A stretch of DNA of 64,000 nt from Anaerolineaceae bacterium. GTDB taxonomy: Bacteria; Chloroflexota; Anaerolineae; Aggregatilineales; Phototrophicaceae. Below the pieces are notes generated by a model, which had not been told where the DNA came from, made no database searches, and saw nothing but the letters and a program-made list of their open reading frames with translations. Below, piece after piece: positions 1 through 7,243 of the stretch. The stretch covers positions 1 through 64,000 of the forward strand of contig WGMX01000056.1 of NCBI GenBank assembly GCA_016124855.1. Reading direction: 5' to 3'. Made by a program: the position numbers and the translations under genes. Position 1 is the first letter of the stretch; every line of letters begins with the position of its first letter.

Positions 1-139
1 TAACATCATCAAAAAATGGACGATGCCTGTCCCGAATTGGGCTTTGATTTTGAACCAACTCGCTATCCGTTTTGAGGGGCGTTTCCCAATTTAATTTTGT
101 ATGGCAAAATCCGTTTACACAAAACTCTTGACAGACCCC
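1..139 (+). mobile_element. IS256-family insertion sequence, right end (partial)
   Basis: The stretch carries the last 30 codons of an IS256/Mutator-type transposase, then about 45 bases ending in a terminal-repeat-like sequence. Read on the minus strand inward from about base 139 it is GGGTCTGTCAAGAGTTTTGT followed by GTAAAC, which resembles IS256-family ends as I remember them. The rest of the element and its left end lie outside the window. The exact outer base is uncertain by one or two positions. An 8-9 bp target duplication, expected for this family, would begin around 140 but cannot be checked here. Confidence 0.72.
2..94 (+). CDS. IS256-family transposase, C-terminal end (partial)
   Basis: An open frame enters from the left edge and stops at TAA 92-94. 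It reads NIIKKWTMPVPNW, then ALILNQLAIRFEGR. This is close to the conserved IS256-family C-terminus (NISKKWTMPxxNW...LNQFAIxFExR). These transposases are DDE enzymes that cut and paste the element. The catalytic residues lie upstream, outside the window, so completeness of the gene cannot be judged. Confidence 0.75.
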   Translation, partial: NIIKKWTMPVPNWALILNQLAIRFEGRFPI

Positions 140-340
140 ATAAATCTCGCTGTTACGACGATCTTCAATGTATTTAATACGATGTGTCGTACGATTCATA
201 ATCGCATCAGCAATCGCAACCGTTAGCACTGTATCATCGGTGAAACGCGAGAAGCGGCTAAACAATGGGAAATCCATCGTTTTGATGTTCTCATTTTCAT
301 ATACCGAGCCAATCACATCGCCAACAATCGCTCCAATCAT
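140..340 (-). pseudogene. ADP-ribosylglycohydrolase (DraG-like), N-terminal fragment cut by IS256
   Basis: Starting at ATG 340-338, the first ~50 residues (MIGAIVGDVIGSVYEN..., then FPLFSRFSRFTDDTVLTVA) match the ADP-ribosylglycohydrolase family, including the metal-binding TDDT motif. These enzymes remove ADP-ribose from modified proteins or small molecules. After about 67 codons the frame runs into the terminal repeat of the IS256-like element at ~139, and the residues beyond that no longer look like the family. The rest of the gene is therefore displaced or lost. The ATG lies 5 nt after the stop of the Uma2 gene, so the three minus-strand genes looked like one operon before the insertion. 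The frame stays open to the window edge only by chance through IS sequence. Confidence 0.7.
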
Positions 341-345
341 TGGTG

Positions 346-912
346 TTACTTCGGGAAAATATCACTGACTTTAAGTGTAAATCCCGGCAAAACATCACCA
401 CCATCGAAGGTGTCATTTTCATCTAATGGTTGTGCGTTAACACTGCCGTCTGCCGCAGCTTTCCAAACATAGACACTTTTATCCTGTGAATAAACAGTCA
501 AGACGATTTTTGTGCCTGCCTGAAGATAGCGCCGTACTTTTTTTAAGACGTCATTAGAGCTTTCACTTGGTGAGATAACTTCAACCGCTAAATCAGGGGC
601 AATTGGGAATGCAACACCCTGTAATTCGGCATGTCGTGCCTTCGAGATAAATCCTACATCCGGCTGATAAGCGTTCTTCTCAGTGATGGTATAGCCGCCA
701 TCAGAACCAGTTACATAACCTAAATCATGCGGTATGACGAAGGCATTCAAAAAATGTCCGATTCGCATAGCAATAACGGTGTTTATTTGGCTTGAAGGGG
801 CCATTTCCACAATTACTCCATCAATGAGTTCAAGCCGTTTCTCAGCATTTTCTGGCAGTTGGGCGATGTCCCAAAACTCATTAGCTGTAATTAAGCGCTC
901 GCGCAAAACCAT
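346..912 (-). CDS. Uma2 family endonuclease-like protein (copy 2)
   Basis: A 188-residue protein of the Uma2 family (DUF820), which has a restriction-endonuclease-like PD-(D/E)xK fold. Visible core elements are LELIDGVIVEMAP near the N-terminus, PDVGFIS around residue 85 and PDLAVEVISPSES around residue 105, which carry the acidic residues of the fold. The C-terminus is LPGFTLKVSDIFPK. The ATG is preceded by a strong Shine-Dalgarno (GAGGAGG on the minus strand). The paralogue at 925-1506 is 12 nt upstream, and a truncated ADP-ribosylglycohydrolase follows 5 nt downstream. Uma2 families are greatly expanded in Cyanobacteria and Chloroflexota and their role is not established. Nuclease activity is inferred from the fold only. 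Confidence 0.88.
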   Translation of the reverse strand: MVLRERLITANEFWDIAQLPENAEKRLELIDGVIVEMAPSSQINTVIAMRIGHFLNAFVIPHDLGYVTGSDGGYTITEKNAYQPDVGFISKARHAELQGVAFPIAPDLAVEVISPSESSNDVLKKVRRYLQAGTKIVLTVYSQDKSVYVWKAAADGSVNAQPLDENDTFDGGDVLPGFTLKVSDIFPK

Positions 913-924
913 TTTGCGACCTCC

Positions 925-1506
925 TCACTTCGGGAAAATATCACTGACTTTGACTTCAAATCCCGGCAGCACGTCTTCGCCGCTCAGAATGTCATTGATC
1001 GATAGTTTTTTCATGCTATCTGATCGTCGCACAATGACACTTTTAAGCGAAGGATACATGACCCATATCAGTTGTACACCTCTGTCAAGATAAAACTGTA
1101 TTTTTTCTTCGACATCTTTAGCTTCGTCACCCGGAGAAACAACTTCAACAACCAAATCTGGAATGAGTGGAATAAATTGACTTCCGAACGGCTCAGGTGC
1201 ACGTTCAATACGCACAAAGCCAATATCAGGCGCACGAACATCGGGCTTGCCGTCGGGTTTTATGCCTAAGATATAACCCGTTTCGGCAGCCGTGATGCGT
1301 CCAAGTTTATGTTTCTTGACAAAATTACCGATGAGCAAACCGAAATCAAATGTGATCTCACCATGTTCGCCACCTGTTGGAACCATTTCGACAATCTCCC
1401 CATTCACGAGTTCAAGCCGCCGCCCCGCGTTTTCAGGCAGGTGAACATAATCCCAAAATTCTTCAACTGTATAGGTTTTAGTAGGCGCTTGAGTCATCTC
1501 GCTCAT
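925..1506 (-). CDS. Uma2 family endonuclease-like protein (copy 1)
   Basis: 193 residues, paralogous to the next gene downstream. They share the FWDxxxLPENAxxRLEL opening, the I-V-E-M strand, a PDIGFV segment and PDLVVEVVSPGDEAKD, and end in the same LPGFxxKVSDIFPK. ATG 1506-1504 has a purine-rich ribosome binding site (GAGGAAAGG on the minus strand). The two copies are otherwise well diverged, so the duplication is old or the two were acquired separately. Upstream lies a short dispersed repeat (1521-1549) that also overlaps the proB stop codon. The family's biological role is unknown. Confidence 0.88.
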   Translation of the reverse strand: MSEMTQAPTKTYTVEEFWDYVHLPENAGRRLELVNGEIVEMVPTGGEHGEITFDFGLLIGNFVKKHKLGRITAAETGYILGIKPDGKPDVRAPDIGFVRIERAPEPFGSQFIPLIPDLVVEVVSPGDEAKDVEEKIQFYLDRGVQLIWVMYPSLKSVIVRRSDSMKKLSINDILSGEDVLPGFEVKVSDIFPK

Positions 1507-1520
1507 ATTTTGCCTTTCCT

Positions 1521-1549
1521 CAGTACTCGGAACTCGGCACTCAGTACTA
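1521..1549. repeat. Dispersed ACTCGGTACTCGGCACT-type repeat, copy 1
   Basis: Reads CAGTACTCGGAACTCGGCAC then TCAGTACTA. Related tracts occur at 3377-3410, 7259-7284, 7857-7890, 22841-22874 and 37486-37510. This copy fills the gap between proB and Uma2 and overlaps the proB stop codon. Confidence 0.7.
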
Positions 1550-2650
1550 TTTTAAAACCACCAAATTATTCCGGTGAATGACCGCATCCCCATAACTATA
1601 CCCTAAAATGTCGACGATTTTGGCGGATTGCGCCCCACAGAGCTTGCCGACATCAACGCTGTTATAACTGGTTAACCCGTGAGCAATGACCTTCCCATCT
1701 GGTGAGAGGACTCCCAGCGGCTCACCACGCTCGAATAAACCCTCGACCCGCGTGACGCCCACCGGCAGCAGACTCGCGCCACCTTTAAGCAGCTTTCGTG
1801 CCGCACCCGCATCGACCGTCACTCGCCCATGAGGTTTCTCCGCCAGCAGCCAGCGTTTGCGCCCTTCAATGTGTGATGCAACCGGTTGAAAGCGTGTACC
1901 GATAGAGTCACCATTAACGACCCGTAACAGCACATCGGGTTCATTACCGTTGGCAATCACGGTGACGACTCCGCTGCGGCTGGCGAGATGAGCCGCTTGT
2001 ATCTTGGTGACCATGCCACCCGTGCCGACGCTCGTACCGGCACCACCAGCCAGCGCATAAGTCGCCTCATCAATTTGCTCGACCATCGGGATAAGTTGGG
2101 CATCAGGTTTGGTGCGCGGATCAGCCGTATACAGGCCATGCATATCGGTCAGGATAATCAGCAAATCAGCTTCCAAAAGATTCGCCACCAGCGCCGATAA
2201 ATTGTCGTTATCACCCACACGGATTTCATGGGTTGCGGTTGTGTCATTTTCGTTGATGACCGGAATGATTCGGTGTTCAAGCAGGGTAGTCAATGTGTCG
2301 CGGATATTCAAGTAACGCGCACGGTCACCCAAGTCGTCACGCGTTAGCAGCACTTGACCAACCACAATCTCGAACAGATCAAATAACTGGCTGTAGATGT
2401 GCATCAGCCGTCCCTGACCAATCGCGCTGAGCATCTGCTTAGCAGGCACAGTCCGTGACATTTCGGGATAGCCCAGCCGTTCACGTCCGGCTGCCATCGC
2501 CCCTGATGACACCACCACCATTTCATGTCCGGCTTGTTGCAGCTTGGCGATTTGCTGCACCACTTCAAGGATGCGCTGACGATTAAGCTGCTTGGTTCCG
2601 GCTGTAAGCGTACTCGTTCCCAATTTGACGACAATTCGTTGAGGTTGCAT
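1547..2650 (-). CDS. proB: Glutamate 5-kinase (amino acid kinase + PUA domain)
   Basis: Phosphorylates L-glutamate to glutamyl 5-phosphate, the first step of proline synthesis, in the cytoplasm. The N-terminal kinase domain shows RIVVKLGTSTL, VVVSSGAMAAG, the INENDT substrate segment and the GTGGMVTKIQAA motif. A PUA domain occupies roughly the last 80 residues (GRVTVDAGAARKLLKGGASLLPVG onward). Length (~367 residues) is typical of ProB with PUA. I chose ATG 2650, giving MQPQRIVVKLG; a GTG at 2659 would add three residues. proA is not adjacent. A TTTACC/TATAAT promoter lies 40-70 nt upstream. Confidence 0.95.
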   Translation of the reverse strand: MQPQRIVVKLGTSTLTAGTKQLNRQRILEVVQQIAKLQQAGHEMVVVSSGAMAAGRERLGYPEMSRTVPAKQMLSAIGQGRLMHIYSQLFDLFEIVVGQVLLTRDDLGDRARYLNIRDTLTTLLEHRIIPVINENDTTATHEIRVGDNDNLSALVANLLEADLLIILTDMHGLYTADPRTKPDAQLIPMVEQIDEATYALAGGAGTSVGTGGMVTKIQAAHLASRSGVVTVIANGNEPDVLLRVVNGDSIGTRFQPVASHIEGRKRWLLAEKPHGRVTVDAGAARKLLKGGASLLPVGVTRVEGLFERGEPLGVLSPDGKVIAHGLTSYNSVDVGKLCGAQSAKIVDILGYSYGDAVIHRNNLVVLK

Positions 2651-2688
2651 AGAGTTCACATGGGTTCACTAAAAATAAAACCACTTGG

Positions 2689-2718
2689 ATTATAATGGTC
2701 AAATCCCGCCGGGGTAAA
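2689..2718 (-). promoter_or_regulatory. Probable proB promoter
   Basis: Minus-strand -10 TATAAT (2689-2694) and -35-like TTTACC (2713-2718) with an 18 bp spacer, about 40 nt before the proB start. Inferred from consensus only. Confidence 0.4.
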
Positions 2719-2752
2719 GGTGAACCCCGTTACCTGCTTGGGTACTAGGTAA
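2710..2752 (+). other. Two small hairpins in the proB/hotdog divergent region
   Basis: CGGGGT/ACCCCG (2710-2715, 2724-2729) is followed by TTACCT/AGGTAA (2730-2735, 2747-2752). They lie between the divergent proB and hotdog genes. There is no U-run, so they are not an obvious terminator. A leader structure or operator is possible. Confidence 0.3.
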
Positions 2753-2770
2753 ATGACTATGTATTTAGAC

Positions 2771-2800
2771 TTGTATCTTGCAACTTGTCACTGGAGACTA
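2771..2800 (+). repeat. Dispersed CTTGCAACTTGTCACTGGAGACT-like repeat, copy 1
   Basis: TTGTATCTTGCAACTTGTCA followed by CTGGAGACTA. A longer relative lies at 8055-8130. In this copy the GGAG of the repeat is well placed to act as the Shine-Dalgarno of the following gene (ATG 2806). Confidence 0.55.
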
Positions 2801-2805
2801 TTCCC

Positions 2806-3276
2806 ATGCCCCTCGCCCTACAAGACATCTGCTTACCGACCGGCATGTGCTATGGCTGCGGATCAGCCAACCCCGACGGTCTGCACATCAAAAGCTATTG
2901 GTCGGATGATGGACAGTTCGTAGTTTGCCAATTTGAACCACAGGCCAAGTATTCCTCTGGTTTCAAGAATGCGACATATGGTGGTTTGATTGCCTCACTC
3001 ATTGACTGTCACTCCAATTGGACAGCGATGGCTTTTGGTTACAAAGCTGAAGGTCGTGAACCCGGCACGCTACCGCTCATTGCCTCCGTCACCGGATCAC
3101 TCGGCATCAAGTACCTCAAACCCACGCCCATGGATCAAACCATTCATCTCAAAGCATGGGTCGAGGGTGAAGTCGGACGCAAAACCCGCGTCCTGTGTGA
3201 ACTCGGCACAGCCGATCAAGTGACTGCCCTCGGTGATTCGGTATTCGTGCGGATTGACCCTTCATCATTTGAATAA
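2806..3276 (+). CDS. Hotdog-fold thioesterase-like protein (PaaI-like)
   Basis: About 156 residues. It opens with a CYGCGxxNPDGLHI motif that is typical of one PaaI-like hotdog group, followed by a YGGLIASLIDCHSNWTAMA helix and the YLKPTPMDQ strand. Such proteins usually hydrolyse acyl-CoA or related thioesters in the cytoplasm; the substrate cannot be told from sequence. ATG 2806 was chosen over an in-frame TTG at 2785 because GGAG (2793-2796) lies at the right distance. That ribosome binding site is part of a dispersed repeat. It is transcribed divergently from proB and stands apart from the next gene by ~80 nt. Confidence 0.8.
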   Translation: MPLALQDICLPTGMCYGCGSANPDGLHIKSYWSDDGQFVVCQFEPQAKYSSGFKNATYGGLIASLIDCHSNWTAMAFGYKAEGREPGTLPLIASVTGSLGIKYLKPTPMDQTIHLKAWVEGEVGRKTRVLCELGTADQVTALGDSVFVRIDPSSFE

Positions 3277-3354
3277 TCATTCGCAAGCCTTCAACTGCCT
3301 TCGCGTCTATAATAATGAAATATACTTCTCCTTGTTTGAAGGTTGTTGATAATC

Positions 3355-4659
3355 ATGTATGTAATCAAACACTTAAAACTCGGTACTCGCTGCTCGCTGC
3401 TCGGTACTGTTCTTCTCCTTCTTCTAGCCGCGTGTTCACCCGCCGCGTCCGAAGCCTTACCAACCGCCATTGACCTCAATGCCATCTCGACTAATGACGC
3501 GTCTACACGGCTGGCACAAACTGTTGTGGCAGCCGATACCACCGCCACACGCGTAGCCTTAGCGACACAGAACGCGCCCGCTACACTGCCGCCCACATGG
3601 ACGCCCGCTCCAGCAGCCACCAATCCACCGGCACAGGCCAGCCCCATTCCCGCAACCGTTGTCGCCGGAACGGGAACCCTTTACTACATCTTTAATGGGG
3701 ACTCCATCGCTATGCTCACGGCTGCCGATTCGCACGAGGAACTGATACTCGCTGGAGGCGCGCCGGCTGATCTGGTGCTGTCGCCGGATAGCCAATGGTT
3801 AGCCTATACGCGGCAGATCAGTGAAACCGTTCGTGAAGTCTTTGTCATGTCCCTCAAAACGGAAGGTGTGCCTGCCGATCAACAGTTGAAGTCGCAGCAG
3901 GTGACTTGTTTGGGATACCCGACGGTTGTGCTGCCGGTTTGGTCTGCCGACAGCCGCCAATTAGCCTTCGCCGCGTCGCAAACCGTTGATGGCACATTAG
4001 GCATTTACACAGTCGATGCCAGCGGTCAATGTCCGGTAGGCAATCATCAACGGGGATTGGTGCAAACCCAATTCAAAAATCTGACCGGCATGACATGGAA
4101 CGTCAACAACACACAGATTTATTTTGGATCAGGATCGATCTACGGCGTGGATGCTGCCACCGGCACACTGTATCCGCCCTTGACTCAACCGACCGGATAC
4201 GGGCCGGATTCTTATCCCGTTTATCGTCCCGATAGTACTTCCTTGTATTACCTCAAAACCGACCGTGATGCCGAAACCACGCTGGTGGGAGGTATGCTTT
4301 CGCAAGTCGATACCAGTCAGTTCACGACCTTCCCGCTGCAAGAACTGCGCGGAACCAAATTTTTCGCTCAACAGTTGCAATTTAGTCGTGACGGTCGTTT
4401 TCTAGTTGCTTCAGGAACGCAAGATGCCTTCGTCCAAAACATGGACGTGGGCAGCGCCGCGCCGCTGGTGCAAAACGCCAAGTTCCCGCCGCAGGCCGTC
4501 TTTAGTGCCGATTCCGAAAACGTGGCCTATGTCGATGCCGGAGCTGGCCCAAACCTTATCCAACAAATTTGGGTGATCAACCGCCGTGGAACGGATCGGA
4601 AACAGCTTACGACACATATCGAAGGGACGATTACCAGCATGAATTGGGCAGCTCAATGA
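3355..4659 (+). CDS. Lipoprotein with TolB/WD40-like beta-propeller
   Basis: A 434-residue predicted lipoprotein. The N-terminus has a hydrophobic run ending in LLLLLAACS (lipobox), then a Thr/Ala/Pro-rich linker (AATNPPAQASPIPAT). Six or so propeller-type repeats follow (LSPDSQWLAYTR, WSADSRQLAFAA, YRPDSTSLYYLK, FSRDGRFLVASG, FSADSENVAYVD), and the protein ends with VINRRGTDRKQLTTH. It is probably surface-anchored and binds a partner rather than catalysing a reaction; the target is unknown. ATG 3355 is preferred to TTG 3343. Codons for the signal peptide coincide with a copy of the dispersed ACTCGGTACTCG repeat (3377-3410). The stop overlaps the next start (ATGA), so glycerate kinase is translationally coupled. 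Confidence 0.82.
   Translation: MYVIKHLKLGTRCSLLGTVLLLLLAACSPAASEALPTAIDLNAISTNDASTRLAQTVVAADTTATRVALATQNAPATLPPTWTPAPAATNPPAQASPIPATVVAGTGTLYYIFNGDSIAMLTAADSHEELILAGGAPADLVLSPDSQWLAYTRQISETVREVFVMSLKTEGVPADQQLKSQQVTCLGYPTVVLPVWSADSRQLAFAASQTVDGTLGIYTVDASGQCPVGNHQRGLVQTQFKNLTGMTWNVNNTQIYFGSGSIYGVDAATGTLYPPLTQPTGYGPDSYPVYRPDSTSLYYLKTDRDAETTLVGGMLSQVDTSQFTTFPLQELRGTKFFAQQLQFSRDGRFLVASGTQDAFVQNMDVGSAAPLVQNAKFPPQAVFSADSENVAYVDAGAGPNLIQQIWVINRRGTDRKQLTTHIEGTITSMNWAAQ
3377..3410. repeat. Dispersed ACTCGGTACTCG-type repeat, copy 2 (inside a coding region)
   Basis: AACTCGGTACTCGCTGCTCG then CTGCTCGGTACTGT, lying in codons ~8-19 of the lipoprotein gene, immediately before the hydrophobic core of its signal peptide. 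The other copies are intergenic. Confidence 0.6.
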
Positions 4660-5792
4660 AAATTATCGTTGCACCCGGTGCTTTTAAACACAGTCTAACC
4701 GCCTTGAATGCTGCCGAGGCCATTGCCTCTGGCTTGACGAAGTCAGGACTTGTTGCTGATTTGGTCGTACTGCCGATTGCCGACGGTGGCAACGGTACAT
4801 TGGATGCCTTTCTTGCCGATGGCGGCAATTGGATTACCGTGCATACCGTCGATCCGCTGAACCGTCCAATTTCTGCGCCGATAGGTGTGCTTCCTGATGG
4901 TGAAACGGCGGTTGTCGAGATGGCGCTGGCTTCCGGTCTCGAACTGTTGCGTCCCGATGAACTCAATCCGTTAGTAGCTACCACTTACGGTACAGGACTG
5001 CTGCTCAAAGCTGCGCTTGATATAGGAGTCAAACGAATCATCGTGGGCATGGGTGGCAGTGCCACCGTTGATGCCGGGGCAGGGGCATTGCAAGCGCTCG
5101 GAGTCCATCTGCTGGATTCATCCGGTCAGCCGATTGCTTTTGGCGGTGGTGGATTGCAATCGTTGGTCAGCATGGATACGACCGATCTCGATCCCCGTTG
5201 GCGCGAAGTCGAACTGATTATCGCCTCCGATGTGACCAACCCTGCCGTGGGTGAAAATGGCGCGGCTGCCGTTTTCGGGCCGCAAAAAGGCGCGACACCT
5301 GACCAAATCCCGCTGCTTGACCAAGGAATCGGCCATTTTTGCGAGATAATACGTATCTATTTGGGTATCGAAATTACCCAACGCGAAGGCAGTGGTGCAG
5401 CCGGTGCGTTATCAGCGGGATTGCTGGCTTTTCTAGGTGGCAGCATCCAATCCGGTGTTGATCTTTTGCTGGACTTCAACGGGTTTGATAACCATCTCGC
5501 CGATGCCGATTTGGTCATCACGGGCGAAGGGCAAATGGACTCGCAAACGATTTCCGGCAAAGGGCCGATTGGTGTTGCCCACCGTGCGCTTGAACACGGT
5601 GTGCCGACCATCGCCCTTGTTGGCAGTCTGAATACCACCGACCAACTCTTACACGATGCGGGTATTCAAGCCGTCCTGCCCATCATGACACGCCCCATGC
5701 CCCTTGCCGATGCCCTTCGTGATGCCCATTCACTGCTCGAATCCGCCGCCATCCGTTTGGGCTATGTCCTGCAAATGCCAAAACGGGGATAA
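4656..5792 (+). CDS. Glycerate kinase (GarK/GlxK family)
   Basis: 378 residues, type I glycerate kinase (PF02595). It phosphorylates D-glycerate, in characterised relatives to 2-phosphoglycerate, feeding lower glycolysis. Seen in the sequence: MKIIVAPGAFKHSLTALNAAEAI at the start, LPIADGGNGTLDAF, the GMGGSATVDAGAGALQALG loop, VFGPQKGATPDQI and ITGEGQMDSQTISGKGPIGV. The true start is ATG 4656, inside ATGA with the stop of the lipoprotein gene. A longer frame from 4569 is only read-through into that gene. It may serve the glucosylglycerate-type pathway suggested by the GH13_18 phosphorylase ~14 kb away, which would release glycerate; that link is inference. Confidence 0.92.
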   Translation: MKIIVAPGAFKHSLTALNAAEAIASGLTKSGLVADLVVLPIADGGNGTLDAFLADGGNWITVHTVDPLNRPISAPIGVLPDGETAVVEMALASGLELLRPDELNPLVATTYGTGLLLKAALDIGVKRIIVGMGGSATVDAGAGALQALGVHLLDSSGQPIAFGGGGLQSLVSMDTTDLDPRWREVELIIASDVTNPAVGENGAAAVFGPQKGATPDQIPLLDQGIGHFCEIIRIYLGIEITQREGSGAAGALSAGLLAFLGGSIQSGVDLLLDFNGFDNHLADADLVITGEGQMDSQTISGKGPIGVAHRALEHGVPTIALVGSLNTTDQLLHDAGIQAVLPIMTRPMPLADALRDAHSLLESAAIRLGYVLQMPKRG

Positions 5793-5797
5793 CGGTT

Positions 5798-5917
5798 GTG
5801 AACCAGAATCCAAACGTCATTATCCCGATTGGAACGCAGGTTGTCTGCAATATGGAAGTGAAAAATAGCGCGGGTGAGGTGCTGATTGTTATGAGTGGCA
5901 GCTCCCTCATCAGTTGA
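5798..5917 (+). pseudogene. Possible truncated small protein (39 codons)
   Basis: GTG 5798 opens VNQNPNVIIPIGTQVV then CNMEVKNSAGEVLIV and stops at TGA 5915. It starts 5 nt after the glycerate kinase stop. The text looks like the first strands of a small beta-barrel protein (NPNVxIPxGTQVVxxxEVK) that I recall as longer in related genomes, but I cannot name the family with certainty. No recognisable continuation follows in any frame. Read as a decayed gene start or a genuine mini-protein. Confidence 0.35.
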
Positions 5918-5960
5918 CTTTCCAGCAAAAAATCCAGAGTATGCATTGAGTGAGACTAGC

Positions 5961-6003
5961 TTGACGGAGTGTCCGCCACTGGATTATTAAAATAGCGTAT
6001 AAT
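5961..6003 (+). promoter_or_regulatory. Possible promoter of the SIR2-like gene
   Basis: TTGACG at 5961-5966 with TTATTA 17 bp further, and a perfect TATAAT at 5998-6003 that lacks a good -35. Either could serve the SIR2 gene starting at 6068. Confidence 0.3.
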
Positions 6004-6067
6004 ATTAATTATGTGCAGTCTCGTCAAAAACATGATTCACCTTGCATGGTATTGAGTGGAGGCAGCA

Positions 6068-7243
6068 ATGGTTGAGAAACCGATCATCATATTGGGAGCG
6101 GGCGCAACCAAAGCCTGCGGTGGTCCATTAACCGATGAGATTTTACCTGCGGCTCTTAACGGTCAAATGGAACATGATAATACGAAGACCTTAGTTGCTG
6201 ACCGTGAGGAATTGTTATGGCTCATGAAAGAATTTATGAGCGACTGTTTCAATGTTCCGACAGATCGCCAACCGATTAGATCACAAGACTGCCCATCATT
6301 GCCGATGGTGCTTAGTATGCTCAAGCGGTCAATTGACTCTAATCGGCCAATAGGAACTTGGGATGGCGAACGGCTTATTAAAGCCAAACGGGCGATTGAA
6401 TACGCAATTTTCGCCGTCATCGAAGCGGCGTTGCGTTATCCCTCTGGTCGGCCTCTACATCGTGAATTGCTCGAACCACTTTATTTAAGGCATCTTAAAC
6501 CAACCGTCTTATCGCTAAATTATGACGTTATCGTTGACAATGAAATGTTTACGCTTGGTGAAGAGTTCGGAAATTTATACCCTCCCGATTATTCCCTGAA
6601 TATTGACACGCAGCAATACAACTTTTTTAGAGATATGGGCGTTTCTGGGAGGCTGCTTAAAATTCATGGGTCGCTTAATTGGCTTTACTGTGAAAAATGC
6701 CAGCGCCTAGATTTGTTCGTGTCTCAGGGAATGCGAACAGGTAGGGGAATGAGGACAGCAAAAGCCCTTGATGAACTCTATTTCTCTGTGCCCCACAACG
6801 ATGCGTATAGCTGTCGCGGTACACCTTGCCGTAATCGTCCAACCTGCGATGGATTCATTAGCCCGATCCTTATTACACCTACCTATTTTAAAGACTATGA
6901 AAATCCTCACATTGAGAAAGTTTGGCAAGAAGCGGAATGGGCTATGCAAGAGGCAACGCGTGCCGTCATCATTGGATATAGTTTGCCCACTGATGATGTC
7001 GATGTTTCCTTGTTATTTAAACGGGGCTTAAGTCACCTCAAACGAGACCGCATTACTGTAGTCGAGTACGTCAATGGCGACATCAACAAACCGGTTAGTG
7101 AACGAACCACTGTCGAAAATCACCCGACGGGTCAGCGTTTCCGTTCTCTATTCGGTGATGGTTTAGATTGGCACACGACGGGTTTTGGTGGTTGGCTCGA
7201 TGAACAGCGGACAAATCAGCTTTTCCCATTTACATCGGACTAG
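6068..7243 (+). CDS. SIR2-like NAD-binding domain protein
   Basis: 391 residues of the SIR2_2 type. The N-terminal IIILGAGATKACGG is the NAD-binding Gly-rich loop, SLNYDVIVDN (~residue 150) carries the conserved N-x-D, and KIHGSLNWLYCEKC (~200) holds the catalytic-type His and the first CxxC. A second cysteine set (SCRGTPC...PTC) completes a zinc-ribbon-like site, and IIGYSLPTDDVDVSLLF is the typical C-terminal motif. Such domains bind NAD and act as deacylases or, in several phage-defence systems, as NADases. Here the protein stands alone, with no Argonaute, helicase or NTPase beside it. GGAGG lies 5 nt before ATG 6068, favouring it over GTG 6056. A defensive role is possible but not shown. 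Confidence 0.85.
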   Translation: MVEKPIIILGAGATKACGGPLTDEILPAALNGQMEHDNTKTLVADREELLWLMKEFMSDCFNVPTDRQPIRSQDCPSLPMVLSMLKRSIDSNRPIGTWDGERLIKAKRAIEYAIFAVIEAALRYPSGRPLHRELLEPLYLRHLKPTVLSLNYDVIVDNEMFTLGEEFGNLYPPDYSLNIDTQQYNFFRDMGVSGRLLKIHGSLNWLYCEKCQRLDLFVSQGMRTGRGMRTAKALDELYFSVPHNDAYSCRGTPCRNRPTCDGFISPILITPTYFKDYENPHIEKVWQEAEWAMQEATRAVIIGYSLPTDDVDVSLLFKRGLSHLKRDRITVVEYVNGDINKPVSERTTVENHPTGQRFRSLFGDGLDWHTTGFGGWLDEQRTNQLFPFTSD

